A stretch of 64,000 nt of DNA from Actinoplanes oblitus (lineage in GTDB: Bacteria; Actinomycetota; Actinomycetes; Mycobacteriales; Micromonosporaceae): NCBI RefSeq assembly GCF_030252345.1, contig NZ_CP126980.1, positions 8,813,501 to 8,877,500 on the forward strand. The letters are read 5' to 3'. The notes below the pieces were generated by a model that ran no database searches, was not told where the DNA came from, and was given only the letters and a program-made list of their open reading frames with translations. Of the stretch, positions 7,966-15,825 are shown in pieces; the stretch's first letter is position 1; each line of letters opens with the position of its first letter. Both the position numbers and the translations under genes were made by a program.

Positions 7966-8916
7966 ATGCGTGCCTTGCTGGTGGTCAACCCCCGGGCGAC
8001 GGCGACCACTGAGCGCAGCCGCGACGTTCTGGTCCGGGCGCTGGAGAGCGCCACCGAGCTGACCGTCCGCCACACCGAGCGGCGCGGGCACGCCACCACG
8101 CTGGCCCGGGCGGCCGCCGAGAGCGGCGTCGAGGTGGTGGTCACCCTGGGCGGCGACGGCACCGTCAACGAGGCGGTCAACGGACTGATGACCGCCCGCG
8201 CCGCGCTGGCCGGGCTGCCCGGCCCGGCGGCCCACCGGCTGCCCGCGCTGGCCGTGGTGCCGGGCGGCTCGACGAACGTCTTCGCCCGCGCGCTCGGCCT
8301 CCCCCGCGACGGGACCGACGGGACCGGCGTGATCCTGGACGGGCTGCGCGACGGCCGGCACCGGGTGATCGGTCTCGGACGCGCCGACGACAGGTACTTC
8401 ACCTTCGCGGCCGGCCTCGGCCTGGACGCCGCGGTGGTCCGCCGGGTGGAGCAGGCCCGGCTGCGCGGCCGGACGTCGACCCCGGGTCTCTACATGCGGG
8501 CGACGGTCGGCCAGTTCTTCACCGGCATCGACCGCGCGGATCCGCCGATGGCCCTGGAACGGCCGGGTGAGACGACCGACACCGGGCTCGGCACGGTCAT
8601 CGTGCAGAACACCGCCCCTTGGACGTACGCGGGTGACCGTCCGGTGGACCCCAATCCGGACGCTTCGTTCGATCTCGGGCTGGATGTCCTCGCCCTGCGC
8701 CACCTGAGGATTTCCAGCACAGCGAGGACCGTGACACAACTCGCGTGGCGCTCCGGCGAACCGCACGGTAAACAGGTCTTACGGCTGCATGACGTCGCGG
8801 ATTTCACCGTGATCTCGTCCCGACCCCAGGCATTCCAGCTGGACGGTGACTATCTCGGTGAGCGGCAGAAGGTGCACTTCGTGTCCGTCCCCTCAGCGCT
8901 GCGTGTGATCTGCTGA
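7966..8916 (+). CDS. Diacylglycerol-kinase-family lipid kinase
   Basis: A 316-residue protein with the DAGK catalytic fold: ALLVVNPRATATTERS at the N-terminus, the ATP-binding core VVTLGGDGTVNEAVNGL near residue 65, and VVPGGSTNVFARALGL. These are the family signatures for phosphorylating diacylglycerol, sphingoid or polyprenyl-type lipids with ATP at the inner membrane face. ATG at 7966 has AAGG eight bases upstream and gives the conserved start; a GTG nine bases earlier is possible. Lipid substrate not determinable. Confidence 0.92.
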   Translation: MRALLVVNPRATATTERSRDVLVRALESATELTVRHTERRGHATTLARAAAESGVEVVVTLGGDGTVNEAVNGLMTARAALAGLPGPAAHRLPALAVVPGGSTNVFARALGLPRDGTDGTGVILDGLRDGRHRVIGLGRADDRYFTFAAGLGLDAAVVRRVEQARLRGRTSTPGLYMRATVGQFFTGIDRADPPMALERPGETTDTGLGTVIVQNTAPWTYAGDRPVDPNPDASFDLGLDVLALRHLRISSTARTVTQLAWRSGEPHGKQVLRLHDVADFTVISSRPQAFQLDGDYLGERQKVHFVSVPSALRVIC

Positions 8917-9079
8917 CGGCGGGGTACGTCGTTTCCGTACGTGCTCACGATCCGTTACAGAAACACGGGCAAAAGGTCGGCGAAGTGGCCGGGACCGTAC
9001 TACATTGATGGGAGCGTTCGTCAACCGGCTCTGGCAGCAGCGGCGGAACCGGACATAAGGGTGCGTGAGCCACCTCACC

Positions 9080-9100
9080 CGCTGGAAGAAACTTCCAGCG
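9080..9100. promoter_or_regulatory. 21-bp palindrome upstream of WhiB1-like gene
   Basis: CGCTGGAAG and CTTCCAGCG are perfect 9-bp inverted arms around AAA, 229 bp upstream of the whiB1-like start. It could be a repressor operator or a small hairpin. Confidence 0.5.
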
Positions 9101-9280
9101 CTACCCTTGACATCGCGAGAGTTCGTGAAAGCATTCACAAGCGATAAGAAGTAACCGGTAGCGGCTTGTGCGCGTTCCTAATCCAGAAGCGCAGAACAGC
9201 TACCAAACACAAAGGCTTGCTGACGCTCCGGTGAGTGTACGGGTACAACCCGTCGGCACTGCGGGCGCATGCATATAGGT

Positions 9281-9294
9281 AAACAGCACTGTTT
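9281..9294. promoter_or_regulatory. Short palindrome near the WhiB1-like promoter
   Basis: AAACAG-CA-CTGTTT lies 35 bp before the start codon. It is AT-rich against the background and placed where a -10/+1 region or an operator would be. Confidence 0.4.
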
Positions 9295-9328
9295 TCATTA
9301 CCCCATCCGAAACAAGGAGTTTGCCGCC

Positions 9329-9583
9329 ATGGACTGGCGTCACGATGCGATCTGCCGCGACGAGGACCCGGAGCTGTTCTTCCCGATCGGGACGTCCGGC
9401 CCCGCGCTCCTGCAGGTCGAGCAGGCCAAGGCCGTGTGCCGGCGGTGCCCAGTGACCGAGTCGTGCCTTTCTTGGGCGCTCGAGTCCGGCCAGGACGCCG
9501 GCGTATGGGGCGGGATGAGCGAGGACGAGCGCCGCGCGGTCAAGCGTCGCGGCGGCCTTCGGGTGTCCGCGCCTACCGCCTGA
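9329..9583 (+). CDS. WhiB-family iron-sulfur transcription factor, WhiB1/WblE type
   Basis: An 84-residue DNA-binding regulator that uses a 4Fe-4S cluster to sense redox or nitric oxide and partners the primary sigma factor. The four ligands are Cys9, Cys37, Cys40 and Cys46, and the G(V/I)WGG turn is at 58-62, followed by a basic tail (RRAVKRRGG). The opening MDWRHDAICRDEDPELFFP is typical of the WhiB1/WblE subgroup, which is essential in mycobacteria. ATG at 9329 follows AAGGAG. In mycobacteria whiB1 lies beside pdtaS and sigH, as it loosely does here. Confidence 0.93.
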   Translation: MDWRHDAICRDEDPELFFPIGTSGPALLQVEQAKAVCRRCPVTESCLSWALESGQDAGVWGGMSEDERRAVKRRGGLRVSAPTA

Positions 9584-10273
9584 TTCAATCCCCCACACAG
9601 CATTTGCGCCCCGGGCCCACCGGCTCCGGGGCGTCTTGCTGTTTCGGGACGCTTACCCACCGCTCCCATTCCACAGTGCGTTAATTCGATCACGGTGGGT
9701 TTACCCGTACCCCGAAATGATCTCGAAATGGCCCTCGATCGGTTTCCGTCGCGACTCCGGCACCCTCCGCTGTGGACGCTCCTCGGCGACCCGCGGAATC
9801 ATCCTCATCATCGCCTAGCGCAGAGTGATCGTCACGATCAGTAGTCAGTGGACGCTCGGTTGGCGCGCGCACGAGAGGAGTCGGCAGGATTTGTCCCACT
9901 CGCCGGGTCGAGCCCACCGACACCAGCCGCGGAGACGCGCACGATCCACTGATCGGGCGGCGGCGGTGAGTGGGCGCGACATCCACCGCCCACCGGACGG
10001 GCGACATCATGCGGTGGGCGGCTGCTGCCGGATGCCACCGTCGGATGAACGAGCGGGGTGCCACCGGGCGGACGCCACTATCGGCTGAGTGAGCGGGCAG
10101 CTACTCCAGTGGACGCCATCGTCGGCGGAACGAGCGGGCAGCCACGGGTGAACGACGCCAACCCGCAGACCGGCAGCGGACGGCGTACCGGAAATCAGCG
10201 AGCAGCAGGCCACAGCGAACCGCGCGGCCGCGGCGAGCAGCAGCCACAGCGAGCAACACGGCCGCAGCGAACA
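9584..10273. repeat. 690-bp gene-free stretch with a degenerate ~41-bp tandem repeat
   Basis: No credible gene is seen. Between about 9979 and 10,160 a unit resembling gacgccatcgtcgg-N2-gaacgagcggg recurs at 10,031, 10,071, 10,112 and 10,154 (steps of 40-42 bp) with substitutions. Everything else in the stretch is unremarkable. This is an older, decayed relative in kind of the other intergenic arrays. Confidence 0.55.
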
Positions 10274-11107
10274 TCAAGCCGCGGCAAGCCTCCGGCCCTC
10301 AGCCGCAGCCACCCGCTCCGCGATCAGCCCGACCAGCTCCGGGGCATCCCCGAGCGGCTCCGCCACCCCGGCCGCACCGGCGTCCCGAGCCGACTCCGCC
10401 GCCTGGTCGTAGAGAAGACCTGGCGCCAGGAAATATCCAGCGACCACGACCCGCCGAGCGCCGGCGGCCCGCAACGCCCGCACGGCCTCCCCGGCACGCG
10501 GACCCACCCCCGAGGCGTAGGACACCGCCGAAGGAACCCGCAGCCGCTGCCCCAGCGCCTCCGCCGCGTGTCCCACGGTCTCCCGCGCCACCGCGTCCCG
10601 GGTGCCGGCCGCGGCCAGCACCACCGCGTCGTAGTCGTCCACCGGGAGCCGGCGCGTCAAAGCCTCCAACAGCAGCCGCGGCATCCGAGCCCCCCGCACG
10701 CCAGCCGGCGGCAGCGCCCCGGGAATCCCGGCAGACGGCAGGGCCAACGACACTCCGGCGGCCGGCACGGCCACCCGCCGCGGCCCGAGCACCCCCGCCA
10801 TCGTCACCTCGACCGGCAGGTCAGCCGCCGACGCCACCACCGCGGGAAGATCGACCCGCCCGTGGTAGGCCTCGGTGAGCAGCAGCGGCACCAGCACCGC
10901 CCGCCCCCCGCCCAGCGACCCCAGCACGTCCAGCGGCCGCGGCCCGGCATGATCCAGATACGCGGCCCGGACCACCCCGCCCGGCCGGGCCCGGCGCACC
11001 GCCCGGGCCAGCGCCTCGGTGGACGCGGCGGCCCGCGGGTCGCGGCTGCCGTGGGCGACGAGCACCACGGCCGGCCGCGGCGGCGCGCTCAGACGTGCAG
11101 ACCGCAT
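10274..11107 (-). CDS. Sirohydrochlorin chelatase / CbiX-like protein
   Basis: 277 residues with two CbiX-type halves. The first begins VVLVAHGSRDPRAA with the active-site His, then VRAAYLDHAGP and VLVPLLLTEAYHGRVDLP; the second has VVLAAAGTRDAVA and a matching VVVAGYFLAPGLLYDQ. In this position, at the end of a sulfite-reductase operon, it most likely inserts iron into sirohydrochlorin to give the siroheme needed by the reductase. The second half has lost the HGS histidine (AAGT). ATG at 11,107 lies inside the 3' end of cysH (19-base overlap), so translation is coupled. Cobalt chelation for cobalamin cannot be excluded. Confidence 0.85.
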   Translation of the reverse strand: MRSARLSAPPRPAVVLVAHGSRDPRAAASTEALARAVRRARPGGVVRAAYLDHAGPRPLDVLGSLGGGRAVLVPLLLTEAYHGRVDLPAVVASAADLPVEVTMAGVLGPRRVAVPAAGVSLALPSAGIPGALPPAGVRGARMPRLLLEALTRRLPVDDYDAVVLAAAGTRDAVARETVGHAAEALGQRLRVPSAVSYASGVGPRAGEAVRALRAAGARRVVVAGYFLAPGLLYDQAAESARDAGAAGVAEPLGDAPELVGLIAERVAAAEGRRLAAA

Positions 11108-11856
11108 TCTGTTTTCTCGAACATCGCCCAGCGGCCCGCGCGCGGGTCCTCGCCGGCCTTGGTACGCCGGGTGCACGGCCAGCAGCCGATCGACCCGTAG
11201 CCCTTCTTGAACAGCTCGTTGACCGGGACGTTCCACCGGCTGATGTAACGGTCCACGTCCGCCTGGGTCCAGGCCGCGATCGGGTTGACCTTGACCTTGC
11301 CCTTCTTCGCGTCGAACGCGACGACGGGCGTGTTGGCGCGGGTCGGCGACTCGTCACGGCGCAGGCCGGTGGCCCAGGAGTCGTAGTCGGACAGGGCCCG
11401 CTCGAGCGGCTCCACCTTGCGCATGAAGCAGCACTCGTCCGGGTTACGGGCGAACAGCCGGGGGCCGTACTCCCCGTCCTGCTGGCCGACGGTCATCCGC
11501 GGGCGGATCGAGCGGACGTTCACGTTCATCGTGCGGGCCACCGTGTCCCGGACCTTGAGGGTCTCCGGGAAGTGCAGGCCGGTGTCCAGGAAGACCACGT
11601 CCACCCCGGGCGCGACCCGGGAGAACAGGTGCGCGACCACCGCGTCGGCCATCGAGCTGGTGACACAGAACCGCGCGCCGAAGGTGTCGGTCGCCCACTT
11701 GGCGATCTCCTCGGCGGGCCGGCCCTCGAGGTCGCGGGCGGCCTGAAGGGCCAGCTCCCGCAGCTCCTCGGGACGACGACGGGCGGGGTCAGCGGGGGCG
11801 GCGGGAGCGCCGCCCAGGTTGATCAGGCCCAGGCCGGAGGCGTTCAGGATGCTCAT
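11089..11856 (-). CDS. cysH: Assimilatory adenylyl-sulfate (APS) reductase
   Basis: Reduces APS to sulfite in cysteine biosynthesis. The 255-residue protein has the PAPS-reductase fold (CVTSSMADAVVAHLFSRVAPGVD would be the P-loop-like region; FLDTGLHFPETL follows). It carries two cysteine pairs, CC in NPDECCFMRKVEPL and CWPC in GSIGCWPCTRRT, which bind a 4Fe-4S cluster and mark it as APS rather than PAPS reductase. The catalytic cysteine is in ECGLH at the C-terminus. ATG at 11,856 has GGGAG seven bases upstream and overlaps the preceding small gene by four bases. Confidence 0.95.
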   Translation of the reverse strand: MSILNASGLGLINLGGAPAAPADPARRRPEELRELALQAARDLEGRPAEEIAKWATDTFGARFCVTSSMADAVVAHLFSRVAPGVDVVFLDTGLHFPETLKVRDTVARTMNVNVRSIRPRMTVGQQDGEYGPRLFARNPDECCFMRKVEPLERALSDYDSWATGLRRDESPTRANTPVVAFDAKKGKVKVNPIAAWTQADVDRYISRWNVPVNELFKKGYGSIGCWPCTRRTKAGEDPRAGRWAMFEKTECGLHV

Positions 11857-12047
11857 TGCGTGGCTCCCTTTTCCGCGATGTGTCCGGTGTTCGAACCAAC
11901 TGACGAAGGCAACAGCCCGAGGAACTTGACGGAGAAGACCCGGGCGCAGGAGTGGCACTCCCAGGCGCCGTGCGAGGACTCGTTGGGGCGGAGGTCCTCG
12001 TCACCGCAATAGGGGCAGTAGAGCGGGGCGGATCTGGCGTCGCTCAT
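11853..12047 (-). CDS. Small zinc-ribbon protein of the sulfate-assimilation operon
   Basis: A 64-residue protein with two CxxC knuckles, CPYCGDEDLRP and WECHSCARVFSVKF, the pattern of a zinc ribbon. Its start overlaps the sulfite reductase stop and its stop overlaps the cysH start, both as ATGA. A protein of this kind between the reductase and cysH is common in actinobacterial sulfate-assimilation operons, where its role is unproven. It may act as a small electron-transfer or assembly factor, but that is a guess. Confidence 0.85.
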   Translation of the reverse strand: MSDARSAPLYCPYCGDEDLRPNESSHGAWECHSCARVFSVKFLGLLPSSVGSNTGHIAEKGATQ

Positions 12048-13735
12048 TTCAGGAGCTCCTCTTCGGCCCGCATCACCCAGTTGGCGAACGTCTCACCGGA
12101 GGTGCGCCCGTCCAGGTAGTTGCGAGCCACCCGCTCGACGTACTCGGGAAGCTCCTCGGCGGTGGCCTTGAGGCCGCGCAGCTTGCGGCCGAACCCGGCG
12201 GTCTCGCCCTTGGCCATGCCGAGGGCGCCACCGAGGTGGATCTGGAAGCCCTCGACCTGCTCGCCGCGCGCGTTCAGCATCAGCTGGCCCTTGAGGCCGA
12301 TGTCGGCGACCTGGGTGCGGGCGCACGCGTTCGGGCAGCCGTTGAGGTGCACCGAGATGTCCGCGTCGAAGTCGCCCAGCCGCTCCTCGAGCCGGGCCAC
12401 CAGCTCCTCGCCACGCGCCTTGGTCTCGACGATGGCCAGCTTGCAGAACTCGATGCCGGTGCAGGCCATCGTGCCGCGCCGCCAGGACGACGGCCGCGCC
12501 TCCAGCCCGATCTCCCGGAGCCCGCCGATCAGCGACTCCACCCGGTCGTCAGCGACATCGAGGACCAGGAGCTTCTGGTACGCCGTGAGCCGCACCCGAT
12601 CCGACCCGTGCTGCTCGGCCAGGTCGGCCAGCCGGCTCAGCTGGGTGCCGGACGAGCGGCCGACCACCGGGGCGGCGCCCACGTAGTTCCGCCCGTCACG
12701 CTGCTTGTGCACGCCGATGTGGTCGATCGGCTTCTCCGGCAGGTCCGGCGCCGGCCCGTCGAGCATGGTGCGGCCCAGGTACTCCTTCTCCAGGACCTCC
12801 CGGAACTTCTCCACGCCCCAGTCGGCGAGCAGGAACTTGAGGCGGGCCCGGTGCCGCAGCCGGCGGTAGCCGTAGTCGCGGAAGACCCCGACGACACCCG
12901 CCCAGACGTCCGGGACCTCGGCGAGCGGCACCCAGACGCCGAGCCGCTCGGCCAGCCGCGGGTTGGTGGACAGGCCGCCGCCGACCCAGAGGTCGAAGCC
13001 GGGACCGTGCTCGGGGTGCTCGACGCCGACGAACGAGACGTCGTTCGCCAGGTAGGGGCCGTCGGCCAGCCAGGAGATCTGCGTCTTGAACTTGCGGGGC
13101 AGGTTCGAGTACTGCGGGTCGCCGATGTAGCGCGCCAGGATCTCGTCGATCGCCGGGGTCGCGTCGATCACCTCGTCGACCGAGATGCCGGCGACCGGGC
13201 TGCCCAGCACGACGCGGGGACAGTCGCCGCAGGCCTCGGTGGTCTGCAGCCCGACCGCCTCCAGCCGGCGCCAGATCTCCGGCACGTCCTCCACCCGGAT
13301 CCAGTGCATCTGGATGTTCTGCCGGTCGGTGATGTCGGCGCTGTCCCGGGCGAACTCGGTGGAGATGCCGGCGATGGTGCGCAGCTGGGCCAGGTTCAGC
13401 GCGCCGCCGTCGATCCGGACGCGGAGCATGAAGTACTCGTCCTCGAGCTCCTCCGGCTCCAGCACCGCGGTGCGGCCGCCGTCGATCCCGGCCTTGCGCT
13501 GGGTGTAGAGCCCCCACCAGCGGAACCGGCCGCGCAGGTCGGACGGGTCGATCGAGGCGAAGCCGCGGTGGGCGTAGATGTTCTCGATGCGCGCCCGGAC
13601 GTTGAGCGGGTTGTCGTCCTTCTTGTTGCGCTCATTGGGGTTGAGCGGCTCGCGGTGTCCGAGCGCCCACTGACCCTCGCCGCGCGCCTTGCGGGGGCGG
13701 GCGGTCGGCGTTGCGGGAGTGTTGCTGGGCGCCAT
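12044..13735 (-). CDS. sirA: Ferredoxin-dependent sulfite reductase (siroheme, 4Fe-4S)
   Basis: Six-electron reduction of sulfite to sulfide using reduced ferredoxin. The 563-residue protein has the duplicated nitrite/sulfite reductase architecture: a ferredoxin-like half with QNIQMHWIRVEDVPEIW, then the cluster motifs ACTGIEFCKLA (Cys-x5-Cys) and HLNGCPNACAR (Cys-x3-Cys) holding the 4Fe-4S-siroheme centre. Nitrite reductases look alike; the cysH operon makes sulfite the substrate. ATG at 13,735 is chosen because GGAGG lies nine bases upstream and the frame upstream of it is not conserved. That ribosome-binding site is buried in a hairpin. Confidence 0.93.
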   Translation of the reverse strand: MAPSNTPATPTARPRKARGEGQWALGHREPLNPNERNKKDDNPLNVRARIENIYAHRGFASIDPSDLRGRFRWWGLYTQRKAGIDGGRTAVLEPEELEDEYFMLRVRIDGGALNLAQLRTIAGISTEFARDSADITDRQNIQMHWIRVEDVPEIWRRLEAVGLQTTEACGDCPRVVLGSPVAGISVDEVIDATPAIDEILARYIGDPQYSNLPRKFKTQISWLADGPYLANDVSFVGVEHPEHGPGFDLWVGGGLSTNPRLAERLGVWVPLAEVPDVWAGVVGVFRDYGYRRLRHRARLKFLLADWGVEKFREVLEKEYLGRTMLDGPAPDLPEKPIDHIGVHKQRDGRNYVGAAPVVGRSSGTQLSRLADLAEQHGSDRVRLTAYQKLLVLDVADDRVESLIGGLREIGLEARPSSWRRGTMACTGIEFCKLAIVETKARGEELVARLEERLGDFDADISVHLNGCPNACARTQVADIGLKGQLMLNARGEQVEGFQIHLGGALGMAKGETAGFGRKLRGLKATAEELPEYVERVARNYLDGRTSGETFANWVMRAEEELLK

Positions 13736-13742
13736 GGCGGCG

Positions 13743-13772
13743 GTCCTCCGGGTTTCGTGGGCACCGGAGGAC
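13743..13772 (-). promoter_or_regulatory. Shine-Dalgarno-sequestering hairpin before sulfite reductase
   Basis: GTCCTCCGG, a 12-base loop and CCGGAGGAC form a perfect 9-bp stem on the minus strand. The right arm contains the GGAGG ribosome-binding site of the sulfite reductase gene, so the stem would block its translation. It lies between the leader peptide and the reductase start, the place for a translational attenuator. Confidence 0.65.
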
Positions 13773-13857
13773 AATCGCGGCCGTGTGGAGGCTCCGCGAC
13801 ATCAGCGTCGGGAGAGGGCCGGCTTGTCGTCCGCGCCCGAAATAAAGGGGGGCGGCG

Positions 13858-13944
13858 TCAGGAAGCCGGACACATCGCGCTGAAGACACGCCCGTAGTCG
13901 ACGTGGCGGCGGGCCACGAAGCGGCGGTCGATTGCAGCGGTCAT
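13858..13944 (-). CDS. Cysteine-operon leader peptide (28 aa)
   Basis: Reads Met to stop over 28 codons and contains RRHVDYGRVFSAMC followed by PAS. This R-x-H-V/I-D-x-x-R-x-x-S-A-x-C pattern matches the short putative leader peptides found ahead of actinobacterial sulfur-assimilation genes, as I recall them. ATG at 13,944 has AGAGG nine bases upstream. The single Cys codon near the end lets ribosome stalling report cysteine shortage. It lies 122 bases ahead of the sulfite reductase start, with the SD-blocking hairpin in between. Too short for ordinary gene finders. Confidence 0.75.
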   Translation of the reverse strand: MTAAIDRRFVARRHVDYGRVFSAMCPAS

Positions 13945-14239
13945 GCCGGTAAGCCTCTCACGCGAACCGAATGTGGGCCAGTGAGGTCCAGAATCCGGGA
14001 GTGTGGTTCACGGCACTTGACGGGTTCTCCTACTGCCGTTACGAAGTCGTTACATCGCAGGTCGGAGACTGCCGGACATCGACACATGAAGATCAACGAG
14101 CAAAGTCTTCATTCACGCGCGTCCGCTCGGGTGCGGATCGCATGCTCCCGCGCGGGCCGGGTGCGGCGATCTGGCCGCTGCGCGTCCAGAGCGATCCCCG
14201 CACCCTGCACGGCCCGTGGGTGGTCACCGGAAAACCGGG

Positions 14240-15796
14240 TCAGCGCTTGCCGAGCGGGACCACCAGCACTGCTTCCGTGCCGCCGCCCGCCCGGTTGCGC
14301 AGCTCGATGCTGCCGCGCAGCTCGCCGGTGGCCAGCGCGCGGACGATCTGCAGGCCCAGCCGGCCACCGGCGTCCGGCCGGAAGCCGTCCGGCAGGCCCT
14401 GACCGTTGTCGGCCACCGTGACGTGCAGCTGCTTGCGGAACCGGTGCGCCGAGACGACCACCTCGGCGGCCGGCTGACCGGGCGCGGGCTGCTGCTCCTC
14501 GGCGTCGTCCTCGCCGGCCGGGAAACCGTGCTCCACCGCGTTGATCAGCAGCTCGTTGAGGACCATGACCAGCGAGGTGGCGATCTCGGCCGGCAGGATC
14601 CCGAAGGTGCCCTCGCGGCGCATGTGCACCGGGAAGCTGGTCGAGGCGACCTCGGTGGCGGCGGTGGCCACCCGGTCGACGATCCCGTCGAACTCGACCG
14701 CCTCGTCGCTGGACATCGAGAGGGTCTCGTGGACCAGGGCGATCGAGGCGACCCGGCGGACCGACTCCTCCAGGGCCATCCGGGCCTCCGGGGCGTCCAC
14801 CCGCCGGGCCTGCAGCCGCAGCAGCGCGGCAACGGTCTGCAGGTTGTTCTTCACCCGGTGGTGGATCTCCCGGATGGTGGCGTCCTTGGTCATCAGCGCG
14901 CGGTCCCGGCGGCGCACCTCGGTGACGTCCCGGACCAGCACCAGCGCGCCGATCGGCACGCCGGCCGGGAGCAGCGGCAGCGAGCGGGTGAGCACTGTGG
15001 CGCCGCGTGCCTCGAACTCCATCCGGGGCGGGAACTCGCCGCGCAGCGAGGCCCGGATCCGCTCGGCGACGTCGTTGCCCTCGAGCGGGTCGGCGGCCAG
15101 CCGGGTGGAGAGGTGGGCCAGCTCCTCACCGACCAGGTGCGCGTTGAAGCCGAGCCGGCGGTAGGCCGACTGCGCGTTCGGGCTGGCGTAGGTGACCTTG
15201 CCGGAGGCGTCCAGCCGGATCAGGCCGTCGCCGACCCGGGGCGCCGAGGTGGTCATCTCGCCGGGCTGCCGGGCCGGCGGGAACGTGCCGTCGGCCACCA
15301 TCTGGGCCAGGTCGTCGGCGGTGGTCAGATAGTTCAGCTCGAGCTGGCTGGGGGTGCGGGCGGTGCTCAGGTTGGTGTCGCGGCCGATCACCGCGATCAC
15401 CTCGCTGTAGCCCTCCTCGTGATCGTTCTCGTCGCGGCGGCGCACCGGGATGGCCTCGTGACGGGCCGGGGTGTCGCCGTACCAGACCGGATCGCCCTCG
15501 CGCCAGATCCGCTCCTGGGTGAAGGCCACGTCCAGGTGCGCCACCTCGGGACCGCCGAAGATCTTGCCGACCTGGTCCTCCTGGTACGCCGTCGGCGCGG
15601 TGCTCGGGCGCACCTGGGCGACGCAGAGGAAGTCACGCGGCTTCCGGGCCTCTCCCTTGATCGGCACCCAGAGGAGCAGATCGGCGAAGGAGAGGTCGGA
15701 GAGCAGCTGCCAGTCACCGGCGAGCCGGTGCAGGTGGTCGATGTCGGCGGAACCCAGACCGGTGTGTTCCTCGACGAGATCGCGCAGGGTGGACAC
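14240..15796 (-). CDS. pdtaS: Cytosolic sensor histidine kinase, PdtaS-like
   Basis: 518 residues: an N-terminal GAF-like domain (about 1-140), a PAS domain (about 180-300) and a HisKA_2-type kinase core with the H-box IREIHHRVKNNLQTV (His312) and the N-box LNELLINAVEHGF, then DNGQGLPDG and a G2 region. The H-box form and lack of membrane segments match mycobacterial PdtaS, which signals to the RNA-binding antiterminator PdtaR. No response regulator is adjacent. A roughly 20-residue insert (residues about 424-445, acidic then QQPAPGQPAAE) interrupts the ATPase domain between strands. The 13,945-14,239 gap shows no gene. Confidence 0.88.
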   Translation of the reverse strand: MSTLRDLVEEHTGLGSADIDHLHRLAGDWQLLSDLSFADLLLWVPIKGEARKPRDFLCVAQVRPSTAPTAYQEDQVGKIFGGPEVAHLDVAFTQERIWREGDPVWYGDTPARHEAIPVRRRDENDHEEGYSEVIAVIGRDTNLSTARTPSQLELNYLTTADDLAQMVADGTFPPARQPGEMTTSAPRVGDGLIRLDASGKVTYASPNAQSAYRRLGFNAHLVGEELAHLSTRLAADPLEGNDVAERIRASLRGEFPPRMEFEARGATVLTRSLPLLPAGVPIGALVLVRDVTEVRRRDRALMTKDATIREIHHRVKNNLQTVAALLRLQARRVDAPEARMALEESVRRVASIALVHETLSMSSDEAVEFDGIVDRVATAATEVASTSFPVHMRREGTFGILPAEIATSLVMVLNELLINAVEHGFPAGEDDAEEQQPAPGQPAAEVVVSAHRFRKQLHVTVADNGQGLPDGFRPDAGGRLGLQIVRALATGELRGSIELRNRAGGGTEAVLVVPLGKR

Positions 15797-15825
15797 GGTC
15801 CAAGCCTGCCATGCCGATGTTTCGG

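Larger units (their letters stand above)
8917..9328. other. 412-bp intergenic region ahead of the WhiB1-like gene
   Basis: No conserved reading frame is seen; a 68-codon frame at 8941 looks like chance. The region is less GC-rich than its neighbours and carries two clean palindromes (listed separately), as expected for a promoter and long 5' UTR of a regulated wbl gene. Confidence 0.55.

Noticed and set aside
8941..9147. 68-codon frame between the lipid kinase and WhiB1-like genes
   Set aside because: No ribosome-binding site, no conserved features, and it spans a palindrome likely to be regulatory.
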